A stretch of DNA of 64,000 nucleotides from Corbicula japonica (Eukaryota > Mollusca > Bivalvia > Venerida > Cyrenidae), in contig JAZAYU010000012.1 in assembly GCA_038501625.1 (NCBI GenBank), positions 806,001 to 870,000 on the forward strand, given 5' to 3'. Positions 29,596-40,356 of the stretch are shown in pieces (the stretch's first letter is position 1; each line of letters starts with the position of its first letter). The position numbers and the translations under genes were made by a program. The notes under the pieces are model-generated. The model saw only the letters and a program-made list of their open reading frames with translations, did no database searches and had not been told where the DNA came from.

Positions 29596-30466
29596 AGCTC
29601 ACCAGAGCCAAAGGCTCTTAGTGAGCTATTGTGATCAGAAAGGGACCAGATGTCCGTCGTCCGGCGTCCGTCAACATTTTGTTTGTTAACGCGATAGAGG
29701 CCACAATTTTTAACCGATTGTCATCAAACTTGGTCAGAATGTTTCTCTTGATGGTGTGGCGATCCCTTTTGAAACTGGGTCATTTTGGGTCAAAAACTAG
29801 GTCACTAGGTCAGATTAAAGCAAAATTGTTGTTAAAGCAATAGAGGTCACATTTTTTATCCAATTGTCATCGAATTTGGTATGAATATTGATATTGATGA
29901 TCTCTACTCAAATTATTAAAATCGTGTCCTTGAATTGCCCAGAAGCCCCGCCCTGGGGTTTTAAATTTTTTTTTCTTTTAAAATCTGTTTTTAACCTTTG
30001 ATTTTCTACAGTTATCAACCAGATATTGGCACAAACTTTATACCGTCTTAAAATTCAATCTTTCCTGAACATTTCATTCACTGGTTGTTCAGTGATAAAA
30101 TTTGAAACAAAAATTTTAATAGCAGGGTGAAAATTTCAAGTGTCAAAATTCTAATAGTTTTACCTGTCTTCAGCTATATTTAGATTCAATCTTAATATGT
30201 TAAGATGTATTAGTTCATTCCTCCTGTTGCTGGTCTATGACCTATTGAACTTTCCTGCTTAGATCTGTGTCCTGCAATATTAAGAACTTTGCTCTGGAAG
30301 ATTTATAAGGTAAATTTTGTCATTTTCTAAGGATACTGACCAAATAAACATTCTTACTTTATAGCACTTTGAATATCAGGCTTTTCTTAATATTTTATTC
30401 ACTGTTTGTAAGTAAAACAACAATTACAACAAATTTGAAGCACATTCTAAAAATATTCAGACTATA

Positions 30467-30709
30467 TTAACCCTTTCCTTCATAGACACAACTTTATTAC
30501 GTGGACGAACAGTGTAGATCCAGATCAGCCGGCACATCTGTGCCATCTTATCAGGATCTATACTGTTTGCTTTTTGATTCATTAGGTTATTTCTGACCAA
30601 AATGGGACCATTGCAGATCCTGATCAGACGGTGCCGAATGTGCCTGCTGATCTGGATCTACACTTGTCGCAGATGCGTAAAAATGGGTATATTTGGAGGA
30701 AAGGGTTAC
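30467..30709. repeat. GATCAG MITE nested in the 29596 repeat
   Basis: TTAACCCTTTCCTTC at left, TTGGAGGAAAGGGTTA at right. Both hairpins are intact. Confidence 0.85.
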
Positions 30710-30896
30710 AGAGAGGTCTCAGCTGTATACAGTGTATGTACACAAACTGGCAAATTAATATGAGGTCTCAGAACTCATGCATTTGATTTTTTTCTAAGAC
30801 TAGTATCAGTTTTCGGCAGTCAGATGCTTGAGAATTGAGTATGGTCTCTAGTCTCAGTTTTATTGTCTTTGGCCCTGATCTTGACCAAACCAGTCT

Positions 30897-31137
30897 TTAA
30901 CCCTTACCTCCATATATACACATTTTTATGCTATGCCAACAGTGTAGATCCAGATCAGCTGGCTCATTTGTGTCGTCTGTTTAGGATCTGCACTGGTTGC
31001 ATTTTAGTCAGAAGTAACTGAACAAATTAAAAAGTTAACAGTGTAGATTTTGTTCAGATGGTAGGGATATGCTGGCTGATCTGGATCTACACTGTTTGTC
31101 CACGCAATAAAGGTATATATATGGAGGAAAGGGTTAA
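30897..31137. repeat. GATCAG MITE nested in the 29596 repeat, TTAA on both sides
   Basis: TTAACCCTTACCTCC at left, ATGGAGGAAAGGGTTAA at right. The AACAAATTAAAAAGTTAACA linker is diverged. Confidence 0.85.
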
Positions 31138-31687
31138 GCATTTTTGTAGGAAAAGGTATATTCTATTAATTTCAACCAAACTACTGCCTCAAAAGAAAAC
31201 AGATTATTTTAATTTATGTAATGGATTGAAGACTAGAGGCTTCTTGGAATTAAACACAAGTGTGACAGTATGAAATGCTATAATACACCAGCAAATGAAG
31301 TAGAATAGTCATCTCATGAAATGTGAAAACACATCTTTGTGTGATGCTATAAGGCCCGTTATTTAAATTGTTGCAAAGTCAGCTCTGTTACTATTTGTTA
31401 TTTTCTTGAATATTTTTCTACCTTTCATTTCATGAATCCAAGAATCTGGTGAGCGATAGGGCTATTGGCCCTCTTGTTGTTTGTGCTATGTTTTTAGTCT
31501 TTTTAAATCTTTATTATTATTAAAGCTTCATTAAGGTTTGTTTTTGCTTACATGTACTTGTGTTCTTTTTATAGTGACAGACTGGTTACTGGTTCTGCCT
31601 GCAAACAAGTTAGTGATATAACAACAAACTGACTTTGGCATGACTTTCTCTCCAACCTGTGTTCTTTTTACATTGACTTTACCATCC

Positions 31688-31812
31688 CTAAACCCTAATA
31701 CATCTATATGGGTTTTATTGCGTAAATGACAAGTGTAGATCCAGATCAGCCAGCACACATGTGCTGTCTGATCTGGATATAAACTTGTTAATTATTGGTT
31801 AGAAATAATCCA
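31688..31812. repeat. GATCAG MITE, left half
   Basis: TAAACCCTAATACATC, the first hairpin (GATCCAGATCAGCCAGC with GTCTGATCTGGATAT) and a TTGGTTAGAAATAATCC linker. Confidence 0.65.
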
Positions 31813-32202
31813 ATCTCACTAGTCAGATATATCAAAATGTTACATCTGATGACGGCACCCAGACACCGCACATAAGAAATAGCAGGTTTCACCAATTACT
31901 ATTTTTAGAAATTGTCAACACAGGAAACATGATTAATAACACTCCCAAAATGATCTGAGTATATCATTACATAAGAAATGAATGCAATACTACATAAACA
32001 CATATATCTCCAGTAAAATATGTCTTCCGCAGTCTGTCAACACTTTCCATGGTTTACAATACTATTTTAACTTTCACTTTTGCGATTTTGTAGGGGACAA
32101 TCTGATTGGTCCAAAGAGTTAGTGATAAAAGCATGTTTTAGTTACTTGTCGTCAGATCCTGATAGCCTAGCGGTTCTCAGGAAATGATTTTAATCAGATT
32201 GG

Positions 32203-32330
32203 AAATAACCGAAATAATTAAACTGCAAACAGTGTAGATCCTGATCAGATGGCATGGATGTGCCAGCTGATCCGGATATAAACTATTTGCCCATGGATAA
32301 CAGCTATGTCCCATGGAGTAAAGGGTTAAA
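32203..32330. repeat. GATCAG MITE, right half
   Basis: GTAGATCCTGATCAGATGG, GCCAGCTGATCCGGATAT, ending CATGGAGTAAAGGGTTAA. Confidence 0.7.
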
Positions 32331-32511
32331 AAGGAAATTATACTAAGTTTTCACTTACATGTAGTCTAGAAATAACAATTATTTCCAATGCTATGACAGC
32401 TCTTGCCATATGTATTCACATAGCATTAATTAATATACTATATAATTACAGGGAATACAGGTTTGTATTGACAAACATTAGCCTGATGTCATTTGTTATT
32501 GTTGATTTCAG

Positions 32512-32643
32512 ATTGTAGCTGTATATGATGCCTTCCAGCAGTGACAATATTGCTTTCTGATGGTATGGAGGGCATTTGCAAGCTGTGTGCAGGATACGTA
32601 AACTAAGTTGCTACGGGAATGGAGGAAAGTTATAAAGAAGGAG
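32512..32643 (+). other. Possible noncoding exon (speculative)
   Basis: TTGTTGATTTCAG at 32499-32511 is a good acceptor context and GAAGGAG|GTAAAT at 32643 a fair donor. They enclose 132 bp of non-repeat sequence, with stops in every frame, between the two genes. It might be a 5' leader exon of the sugar-transporter gene. No coding or homology support. Confidence 0.15.
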
Positions 32644-32737
32644 GTAAATGGAATACATGTAGAAATTATTTATTATAATTATTAGCACACATGAGTAAAG
32701 TGTGCAGATATTGTGTTTTCAGGTCCCAATGTTGAAA

Positions 32738-32865
32738 AAATAAGAATGGAGACCAGTCTCAGATCTAAGAAATGATTGGTTGAAATTGAGCACAGTCTTG
32801 GATATGAACAATAGGATGCTTGAGCTTTTCTTAATTTGATGAATTAGGGGCCATATCCTGTGATT
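32738..32865. repeat. Diverged GAGACTGG fold-back repeat, one arm
   Basis: GGAGACCAGTCTCAGATCTA and AAATGATTGGTTGAAATTGAG match one arm of the palindrome at 57040-57175. Confidence 0.5.
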
Positions 32866-32923
32866 ATAAAAGTTTCTTTATGGTCTCAATTTGAACGTGA
32901 AAATCTGATGTTTGATTCCTTTC

Positions 32924-33053
32924 GTAATAACCTAATGAATGTAGAGCAAACAGTGTAGATCCTTATCAAATCCCATGGATGTCATGGCTTATCTGTATCT
33001 TCATTGTTTGCCCATGGGATGACAGCTATATCCTATGGAACCAAGGATTAATA
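32924..33053. repeat. GATCAG MITE, degraded right half
   Basis: GTAGATCCTTATCAAATCCC, CATTGTTTGCCCATGG and a terminal CAAGGATTAA. Confidence 0.55.
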
Positions 33054-33287
33054 TTTTTGGAAGTTTCTATAATAAACAAGGTATGAATTTGAATGACATT
33101 TACCTTAAAAATACAATATTTTATTATTTCTGTTTTAGCTGGATAGTGAAAGATTGACGGTCTGTAGCATCTCTCTGCCCAGTACAAAATGTTAAAAAAA
33201 GTTTGAAGTTCCCGTTTGATACTTGTTAAATAAATCATTTTTAAATTACTCAAAAACTACTTGTCAAAGGGTGAGAAAGAATGTGCA

Positions 33288-33358
33288 GCCAGAATTGGAC
33301 TCAAACCCTGGACCCATCACTTAAAGGGCGAGTGCTCTCCTGACTGAGCTATTCATCC
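33288..33358 (-). repeat. tRNA-like SINE head or tRNA relic
   Basis: On the minus strand GATGAATAGCTCAGTCAGGA supplies an A box and GGGTTTGAGTCC a B box, with GAGCAC and a T-arm-like GGTCCAGGGTTTGAGTCC. The anticodon stem (CTCGC against GTGAT) does not pair, so a working tRNA is unlikely. Confidence 0.5.
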
Positions 33359-33670
33359 ACTTACACATCTTCTCCCCAGGTAGTGACTAGATTCATTCCG
33401 CTACATACTTAAGTGACTGATTTCAAACAGCACACACATTTTTTTTAATGATCTGTAATTTTCATTACATTTCCTGTACCATTATTCTTTTTTTTTTGTA
33501 TTTCACAGTTTTGCCTCTATAAATATGTACATTCAAATGTTTCTCCAACAACATTGACCTGGCCATCTTGAATTTCACCCTGTAGTCGGTTTATTTCGTA
33601 AACTTTATGATCTAAATTTAAATCGATATGTTATGTATAACCAATTTTAATAAGCTACAAAATTTAAGAA

Positions 33671-33745
33671 GCCCGCTTAGTGCAGTCGGTAAAAGTGTTT
33701 AAATTCGAGAATAAAGACGTAAACTCGGTTCGAATGAATGTTTTA
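33671..33745 (+). repeat. tRNA-like sequence
   Basis: GCCCGCTTAGTGCAGTCGGT resembles a D arm and A box; CTCGGTTCGAATGAATG resembles a T arm and B box 55 bp later. Anticodon arm not convincing. Confidence 0.35.
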
Positions 33746-34035
33746 GCCACTTTTGTTTGTTATGTTTTAATTTTAAAATTTCCATTCTTTTAAAACTCGT
33801 ATAGACTGTTATTTTTCTGTGTAAACTATCGGTGTAGTGTGAAGTATTTTATAACTGAATATTTTGCGTGTATGGGTTAAAGTAAAATGCATTTATAGCC
33901 TATACGGTTGCATAATGTCACAAATAAAATTGTAGAAAAACACTATTCAAAAGGTATTCTAAAACCAGATGTAAGAGTAGTAAAACGATTTCAAATGATT
34001 TTTTTACAAGTAAAAGTATTTTTATAAAATAATGT

Positions 34036-34106
34036 TTGTAAGGATTCGAACCAGAGACCATCAGATCCGTAGTCCAGCATGTATACCAATACACCACAAC
34101 TCACTG
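34036..34106 (-). repeat. tRNA-like sequence, ACG in the anticodon position
   Basis: On the minus strand GTTGTGGTGTATTGGTATAC (A box region), CTACGGA as a 7-base loop and CTCTGGTTCGAATCC (B box and T arm) fall in tRNA order. Anticodon stem pairing relies on wobbles. Could be a diverged tRNA-Arg-like pseudogene or a SINE head. Confidence 0.4.
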
Positions 34107-35121
34107 ACATTCGGAGTGAACAATTATATCAATTTGTTCTCTGGTTACATGTATGTCACAGTGTTTTTCCTATGACCTTTACAAAATTTAATGAGGTGCC
34201 AGGTCAATGTTGTTGGACAATAACCTTAAAACTACTTCAGTGTAAAAGGTTTCTTTGTTTGTTAAGTATACTGTTAAGTATACTTTAAATGTTACAACTA
34301 TATTGAAAATTGGATTACATGTACAATGCATTTAACTTGCAAATGTTGGTGCACTCTCTTACACTATCGGCTCATTACAATCACCTCTATTATAGGCTGG
34401 AATTACTTTCAACTACTTTTACTTTAACTCAAAAAAATTGTTCAACAGTTACATTTAAAATTGCTTGGGTTTCTTTGGTTTGAATGAAAGATAGTAAATA
34501 TATCTGTTATTTGTTTTTCCACAAGCTTTCATATTCATAGGTATGACTGTATAAAATAATGCTGTCGAGTTATGTCAAAAATCTTGACATTGAGCCTTTC
34601 GCAGAGATGTAAAGTAAGTGTAAGGAACAAAACTCTGCAAAGGAGATTGATGTTGATGTTATCTTTTTTTTCAAAATAGCGTTCAACATTATGGAGAATC
34701 AATAATGCAGTTTCAATAGACTTCATTTAATTTGTAAGATACATATGTTACACATACCGTTATAAATTGTATGACTGTATTTTAAATACGAAAAAAATAC
34801 ACTCAGATAAAATTGCTAGTGATGAAAATCGGTCCCATAATAATTATGAATCTTTTTAAAAAGCTATAAATAAATAAATAATATTAAATTAATTCCTGCA
34901 ATAATATTCATCTATGCAAAATTTATAAAAATGATTAATAACAAAATTAAAATATGCTATTTTAGTTTTCCGCCATACAGCATTAAGCATCTTACACGTT
35001 GACGTAACATCCGTTTTAATTGTTTGTATTTATTACCCAGAAGCAGGCGGAAGCTGAAACGTCGGTGGAATACATATTTAAAATGTTAATTGTGTTTGGT
35101 ATTGTCTTTAATTATTTTTAT
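34107..35121. other. AT-rich intergenic sequence
   Basis: No gene or repeat family identified. TTTAATTTGTAAGATACATATGTTACACATACC (as two parts) near 34727-34760 reappears near 38710-38743, showing a small dispersed repeat. Confidence 0.4.
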
Positions 35122-35483
35122 TATGCCCCCGAAGGGAGGCATATAGTAATCGGACCGTCCGTCCTTCCGTCCGTCCGTCCGTCCGTCCGTCCGAAATAAT
35201 CTTGTCCTCGCTTCTCCTCTGAAACCGCTTGAGGGATTTCTTTGAAACTTCACAGGAATGTTTGTCACCAAGCCTAGTTGTGCATATCGTCAGGAATTTC
35301 TGCTCCGATTATTTTTGGCTGAGTTATGGCCCTTTGAAGCAAAATCTTGTCCTCACTTCTTCTCCCAAACCGCTTGAGGGATTGCATTGAAACTTCACAG
35401 GAGTGTTTGTCACCAAGCATAGATGTGCATATCCGAAGGAATTTCTGATCGGATTATTTTTGGCCGAGTTATGGACCTTTTTA

Positions 35484-35533
<50 letters not shown>
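35484..35533. repeat. Interstitial telomeric tract 1
   Basis: About 50 bp of CCCTAA repeats, the complement of TTAGGG, with two extra A (CCCTAAA) variants. It follows GAGTTATGGACCTTTTTA in the TATGCC-type repeat. Confidence 0.9.
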
Positions 35534-35658
35534 GTAAACTGAAATCGCTTGAGGGATTTCATTGAAACTTCACAGGAGTGTTTGTCACCAAGACTTGTTA
35601 TGCATATCCAAAGGAATTTCTGATCGGATTATTTTTGGCTGAGTTATGGGCCTTTTTA

Positions 35659-35659
35659 C

Positions 35660-35700
<41 letters not shown>
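35659..35700. repeat. Interstitial telomeric tract 2
   Basis: About 42 bp of CCCTAA repeats with one CCCTAAA variant, 175 bp after tract 1 and after the same GAGTTATGG-CCTTTTTA lead-in. It sits at the switch from TATGCC-type to AGCTCACC-type sequence. Confidence 0.9.
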
Positions 35701-35702
35701 GG

Positions 35703-37020
35703 TAAATTTTGTTAACGCAATAGAGGTAACATTTTTGTCCGATTGTCATGAAATTTGGTCAGGATGTTTGTCCCAATGATTTCTTGGACGAGTTTTAATA
35801 TGGGTCATCAGGGTCCAAAAACTAGGTCACTGTTACTAAAAATAGAATTTTCTTGTTAACACTCTAGCGGTCACATTTTTGCTCCGATTGTCATGAAACT
35901 TGGTCTGGATGTTTGTCCCAATGAATTCTCGGACGAGTTCGAATAAGGTTCATCCTGGTCCAAAAACTAGGTCACTGTTACTATAAATAGAATTTTCTTG
36001 TTAAAACTCTAGTGGTCACATTTTTGCTCGAATTATCATGAAACTTGGTCAGGATATTTGTCCCATTTATTTCTAGGCCGAGTATGAATATGGGTCACCT
36101 GATCCCAAAAACTAGGTCACTGTTACTATAAATAGAATTTTTTTGTTAACACTCTAGCAGTCACATTTTTGCTCCAATTATCATGAAACTTGGTCAGGAT
36201 ATTTGTCCCATTTATTTCTAGGCCGAGTTTGAATATGGGTCACGTGGGTCCAAAAACTAGGTAACTGTTACTATAAATAGAATTTTCTTGTTAACACTCT
36301 AGCGGTCACATTTTTGTTCTGATTGTCATGACACTTGGTCAGGATGTTTGTCCCAATGATTTCTCGGACGAGTTTGAATATGGGTCATCTGGGTCCCAAA
36401 ACTAGGTCACTGTTACTTAAAATAGAATTTTCTTGTTAACACTCTAGAGGTCACATTTTTGCTCCGATTGTCATGAAACTTCGTCAGGATGTTTGTCCTA
36501 ATGATTTGTCAGACAAGTTCGAATATGGGTCATCTGGGTCCAAAAACTAGATCACTGTTACTAAAAATAGAATTTTCTTGTTTACACTATAGTGGTCACA
36601 ATTTTACTCTCAGATTGTAAAGACACTTGGTCAGGACATATGTCCCAGTTATTAATTGGTTGAGTTTGAATATGGGTCACCTGGGTTCAAAAACTAGGTC
36701 ACTGTTACTATAAATAGAAAAATCTTGTCCATGCTGTAAATTTGTTATTTCTCATTGGATTTTAAAATAACTTGGCTCAAATGTTTACCATGACAAGGTG
36801 TACTTTCGCGTACAATACCCATGCCTGTTGGTCCAAGGTCAAGGTCACTGTTACTAAAAATAACATTTTCTTGTCTTGGCTGTTAATTCCTAATGAATGA
36901 AGTGATTTCAAAATAACTTTACAAAAATATTCACCATGACAAAGGGATGTGTTGCTTACAATACCCATGCCTGTAGGTCAAAGGTCAAGGTCACTGTTAC
37001 GAAAAATAGCATTTTCTTTT
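35703..37020. repeat. ~142-bp tandem units
   Basis: Units recur with CACATTTTTGCTCCGATTGT, CATGAAACTTGGTCAGGATG and AAAAACTAGGTCACTGTTAC. About six are well kept, then diverged ones with TTCACCATGAC and GGTCAAGGTCACTG. Confidence 0.85.
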
Positions 37021-37328
37021 CCAAGCTGTAGATTTGTTGTTTCTTATTGGATTTTAAAATAACTTGATGTAAATGTTCACCATATCGAGACGTTGCACTC
37101 AGGTGAGTGATAAAGGGCCATCATGGACCTCTTGTTCATATTAATATTTAACTTTATTTAACTATATATTTACTACAGACTTGAAACATAATTAATATCC
37201 TTTCATCTTTCACATTATATGCATGCAGTATGCTTCGTCTTCCACAAGCATATTTTTCATTACATATGTTTATTTATTACATATGTATACCTATTTGATT
37301 TCAAGCTGCATTTCGGGGGCATATGTCA

Positions 37329-39127
37329 ATTCCAGTGACAGCTCTTGTTCCTTTGTATTTTAAATGCAGCTGTAACGTGCCCCGAGCGGAAGGCACATAA
37401 AACAGACTATTTGTCTCAGCTTAAATATATACTAATTTTTCTCTCAAAAAATGATTTCAACATATATGGCTGAGCAATGTATTTTGGTTAAACAATATAA
37501 TGAATTTTTCTAAGCTACTTTGCTCAAAAATGATTACAATGATTTCTGAAATGATTCGGACGAAACGAAATTATCAAGGTTAGAATCAGCCGAACATATG
37601 CAAACAATCTCCAGGACAATGAACGCCTGGACAAAATGATTATTCTTAATCTCTCAGTCACTCACCCTGAGCACAATCACAGTTAGAAATAAAACAATCT
37701 TACATGAACCTCAAGCACACCATCAACGCATACGCTGAGCAATTAACTATGACAATGAAGCTTCGAACTACAAGGTTCAACAAATCCTCAAACAATAAAT
37801 TACTCTCTTACAATGATCAAATCCGAGCAACCAGAACTTTCAAACAGTGCTCAACAAAATCATGAACAATCACTATTCAAACAAAACCTCAACCAAAACG
37901 ACTTCAAACATACACTCAACACTAATCCCTGCTGACCAATAGTGTTTCAGACCTATGTGATATCCCGAGGATACGAGAACTTCTTTGTCAGCAATAGTCT
38001 GAGAACACTGTCTAACCTAAAACCTATCCTCAACACCTACTCTGAAACTACCTGAGGGACAGAAGTGTCTCAGACGCATGTGTTTCCAGCAATTGTCTGA
38101 AGGCACTATCTAGAAACCCTACCCTCAACGCCTACTCTGAAGCTACCTTAGAGACACAAGTGTCTCAGACGTATGTGTTTCCAGCAATTGTCTGAGGTCA
38201 CTATCTAAACCCTATCCTCAACACTTATGCTGAAGCTACCTTACAAGTGGCTCAGACGCATGTGTTTCCAGCAATTGTCTGAGGTCACTATCTAAAAACC
38301 CTATCATCCCTAGCTTCAACCAAAAGTATTCACACCATAAACGTTGAAACAACCCGGTCAATATGTCCTAGTACAGAGCTGTACTATATTGGACCTATAA
38401 TGCAGACCAAAATATTGAATCAAAATTCAATGATGTGAACACCTCGTCACTCAGAAACAGACTGCCTAGTGTCCTTGTTGTTGTTTATTCCCAGTTTATG
38501 GACCCTCCCGCCTCTGACCGAGGACATTATGGTGTGGTCCGACTGCCTAGTGTCAATGAACGGCACTTGCTTTTATACCATTTGAAGGAATTCCTTGGAC
38601 TTTACCGTTCAACAACACTAATTTAACACAAAGTATTAAAATAACCAAAAAAATTTAGCAGTAAGACTCGGCCCAAGCTAAATCGTCAAATAATTTTCCT
38701 CACACAGCATTTAATTTGTAAGATACATATGTTACACATACCATTATAAATGGTGTGAGTGTATTTAAACAGCACTTAATTTGTAAGATGTGTATGTGAC
38801 AGTTGTTTGCTGTTGCGACGATGCCATATGTTTACAATTCCCCTTTTTACTGCAAACCTGTTTTTGCCCCAAACGTTTGCAGAAAGGGGGTCATTTTTAA
38901 AGCCAAAACATATATTTAAACAAGCCACAGACAAAAAAAAAAACAAGTTTGAATAAAAAAATTCAAAAGCTATATTTTAACCTTAAATGCATATCAGCCC
39001 CTTAGATTGATGAATAACTAAAGAATGTTGGGGCCTAATGTCCCCATACTTTTGTTGATTGTTGTTCATTTCAAATTTCTGACTGTTGATATTTTGGTCA
39101 ACAGATTGATGGTTAAGGTCACATAAT
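37329..39127. other. Intergenic sequence with a ~86-bp tandem repeat
   Basis: Around 37990-38310 about three units of 85-87 bp share TGTGTTTCCAGCAATTGTCT and CTATCCTCAACACTTATGC-like text. GACTGCCTAGTGTC is duplicated at 38460 and 38541. No coding region recognised. Confidence 0.6.
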
Positions 39128-39352
39128 TTAATTGCATGGGCAAACATTATAGATCCAGATTAGCTTGCGCATCTGTGCCATTTGATCAGGATCTGCACAG
39201 TTTGCTATTAAAGTCATTAGGTGATTTATAATGAAGAAGCAAACAGTGTAGATCCTGATCAGATGGCACAGATGTGCCTGCTGATCTGGATCTACACTGT
39301 TAGCCCACGCAATAAAGAATGTATCTACGTGTATAGAGTAAGGCGTTCAATG
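39128..39352. repeat. GATCAG MITE
   Basis: TTGCATGGGCAAACATTATAG, both hairpins (the second intact: GATCCTGATCAGATGGC with CTGCTGATCTGGATC) and a degraded end AGAGTAAGGCGTTCAA. Confidence 0.75.
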
Positions 39353-39394
39353 CAAAGACTTCTACAATCAATAAATAACCATCGATAACTTAAT

Positions 39395-39520
39395 AACCCT
39401 GGGGGCCTAGTGTTCTGAAACTTGGTTGGTTGGGCATGACAAGGATGTGACCTAAATCTAAATCTGTTGAGGTCAGAAGGTGAAAGGTCAAGGTGACCTT
39501 TATCTATCTGTATACAATGT
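39395..39520 (+). repeat. Fragment of a hairpin-headed repeat body
   Basis: TCTGAAACTTGGTTGGTTGG and GAAAGGTCAAGGTGACC match the internal phrases of the 10668 and 40436 elements. Confidence 0.5.
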
Positions 39521-39928
39521 AATAGGCAAAGTAAAATTCTGCCATTCGACGAGCATACATGTTTTACAAACATCTTTTGTAACATGAACAAATTTTAATT
39601 ATATTCTACCTGTTTCATAAAATAAAATTATCAGTTTGATTGACAGTGTTACACTTATTACAAAAATCAATGTTTGTTTATAGATAAGAGACAGAACAAG
39701 GGTTCGATAGACAAGGAAGATTTATTCAATATATTTCATTAAAACGGTAGTGATTTCATCTCAAGCTGTCTATTACATGATAGACTGAAGAGTATACCTT
39801 TATCTGTTTGTAACATCGCCTTATAGCTCTGTGTCTTTCACCTGTCTTTGTTTCTTTTATGGATATACTGGAAATGTGGAAATGAAGACAATTCAGTTGG
39901 CAGTGAAAGTTGAAATTTTAAATTCAAT

Positions 39929-40139
39929 TACTGTGGTATTATTTAATTCTGCTTGGACCAAATTTCGTGCGTAAAACGTAAATGACAATTTTGCGTGGAC
40001 ATTAATTCGTACAGTTGTATTTTTCTTATGAAATCAGTCATTCAATGGTTTGATTTCATTGGGGTTTGATTTCGTGCACTTTCCGTAGTGCAAATTAGGA
40101 GAAAATTAATCCCCTGCAAAATATTATAATACCGTAGTA
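39929..40139. repeat. MITE with TACTGTGGTATTAT ends
   Basis: TACTGTGGTATTATTTAATT at left and ATTATAATACCGTAGTA at right are inverted. Second copy of the family at 21988-22202. It ends 120 bp before the transporter start codon and may overlap its promoter. Confidence 0.75.
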
Positions 40140-40259
40140 AATGAAATCACTTCCTTTTAGAGTTTTTACTTTACTTATTCATTGGACGTATTAAAATTTT
40201 TCTTTCTGAGTTTTCTGCGAAATTTGATAATAAAAGATTCATTGTTTTAAAAGTTGTTC
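40140..40259 (+). promoter_or_regulatory. Presumed 5' leader/promoter of the SLC2A gene
   Basis: AT-rich single-copy sequence directly before the ATG (context GTTCATGGCG). No TATA box or initiator that I can defend; an unseen noncoding first exon upstream is possible. Confidence 0.3.
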
Positions 40260-40356
40260 ATGGCGAACAGGAACTCTGTTTATTGTGATGAAAATAGTGG
40301 TGAAAGTGATGAGGAGGGTTATCTTACAGTGGAATCTATGAGACAACTGGAGAAAA
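40260..40356 (+). CDS. SLC2A10/12: SLC2A-like exon 1
   Basis: 32 codons plus one base, donor GTGAGT. Starts MANRNSVYCDE and continues with an acidic DEEGYLTVESMR segment. First ATG after a stop-rich leader. The N-terminus has no homologue I recognise, so exon 1 rests on splice fit and phase. Confidence 0.75.

Larger units (their letters stand above)
29596..31484 (+). repeat. Hairpin-headed repeat, AGCTCACC type, carrying two MITEs
   Basis: Head AGCTCACCAGAGCCAAAGGC then TCTTAGTGAGCTATTGTGAT, followed by GTCCGTCGTCCGG and TTGTTAACGCGATAGAGGCC. Its tail, GGTGAGCGATAGGGCTATTG then GCCCTCTTGTT, is at 31449-31480, so the unit spans about 1.9 kb. GATCAG MITEs at 30467 and 30897 inserted later. No reading frame. 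Confidence 0.75.
35122..37328 (+). repeat. Composite hairpin-headed repeat (TATGCCCCCG type) with an embedded AGCTCACC-type tail
   Basis: Head hairpin TATGCCCCCGAAGGGAGGCA, then tandem GTCC (about eight copies), GAAACTTCACAGGAATGTTT and a ~175-bp unit repeated. From 35703 to 37136 the text changes to TTGTTAACGCAATAGAGGT units ending GGTGAGTGATAAAGGGCC... CTCTTGTT, which is the tail of the 29596-type element. CGGGGGCATATGTCA at 37313-37327 closes the outer element. Two telomeric tracts mark internal junctions. Confidence 0.75.
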
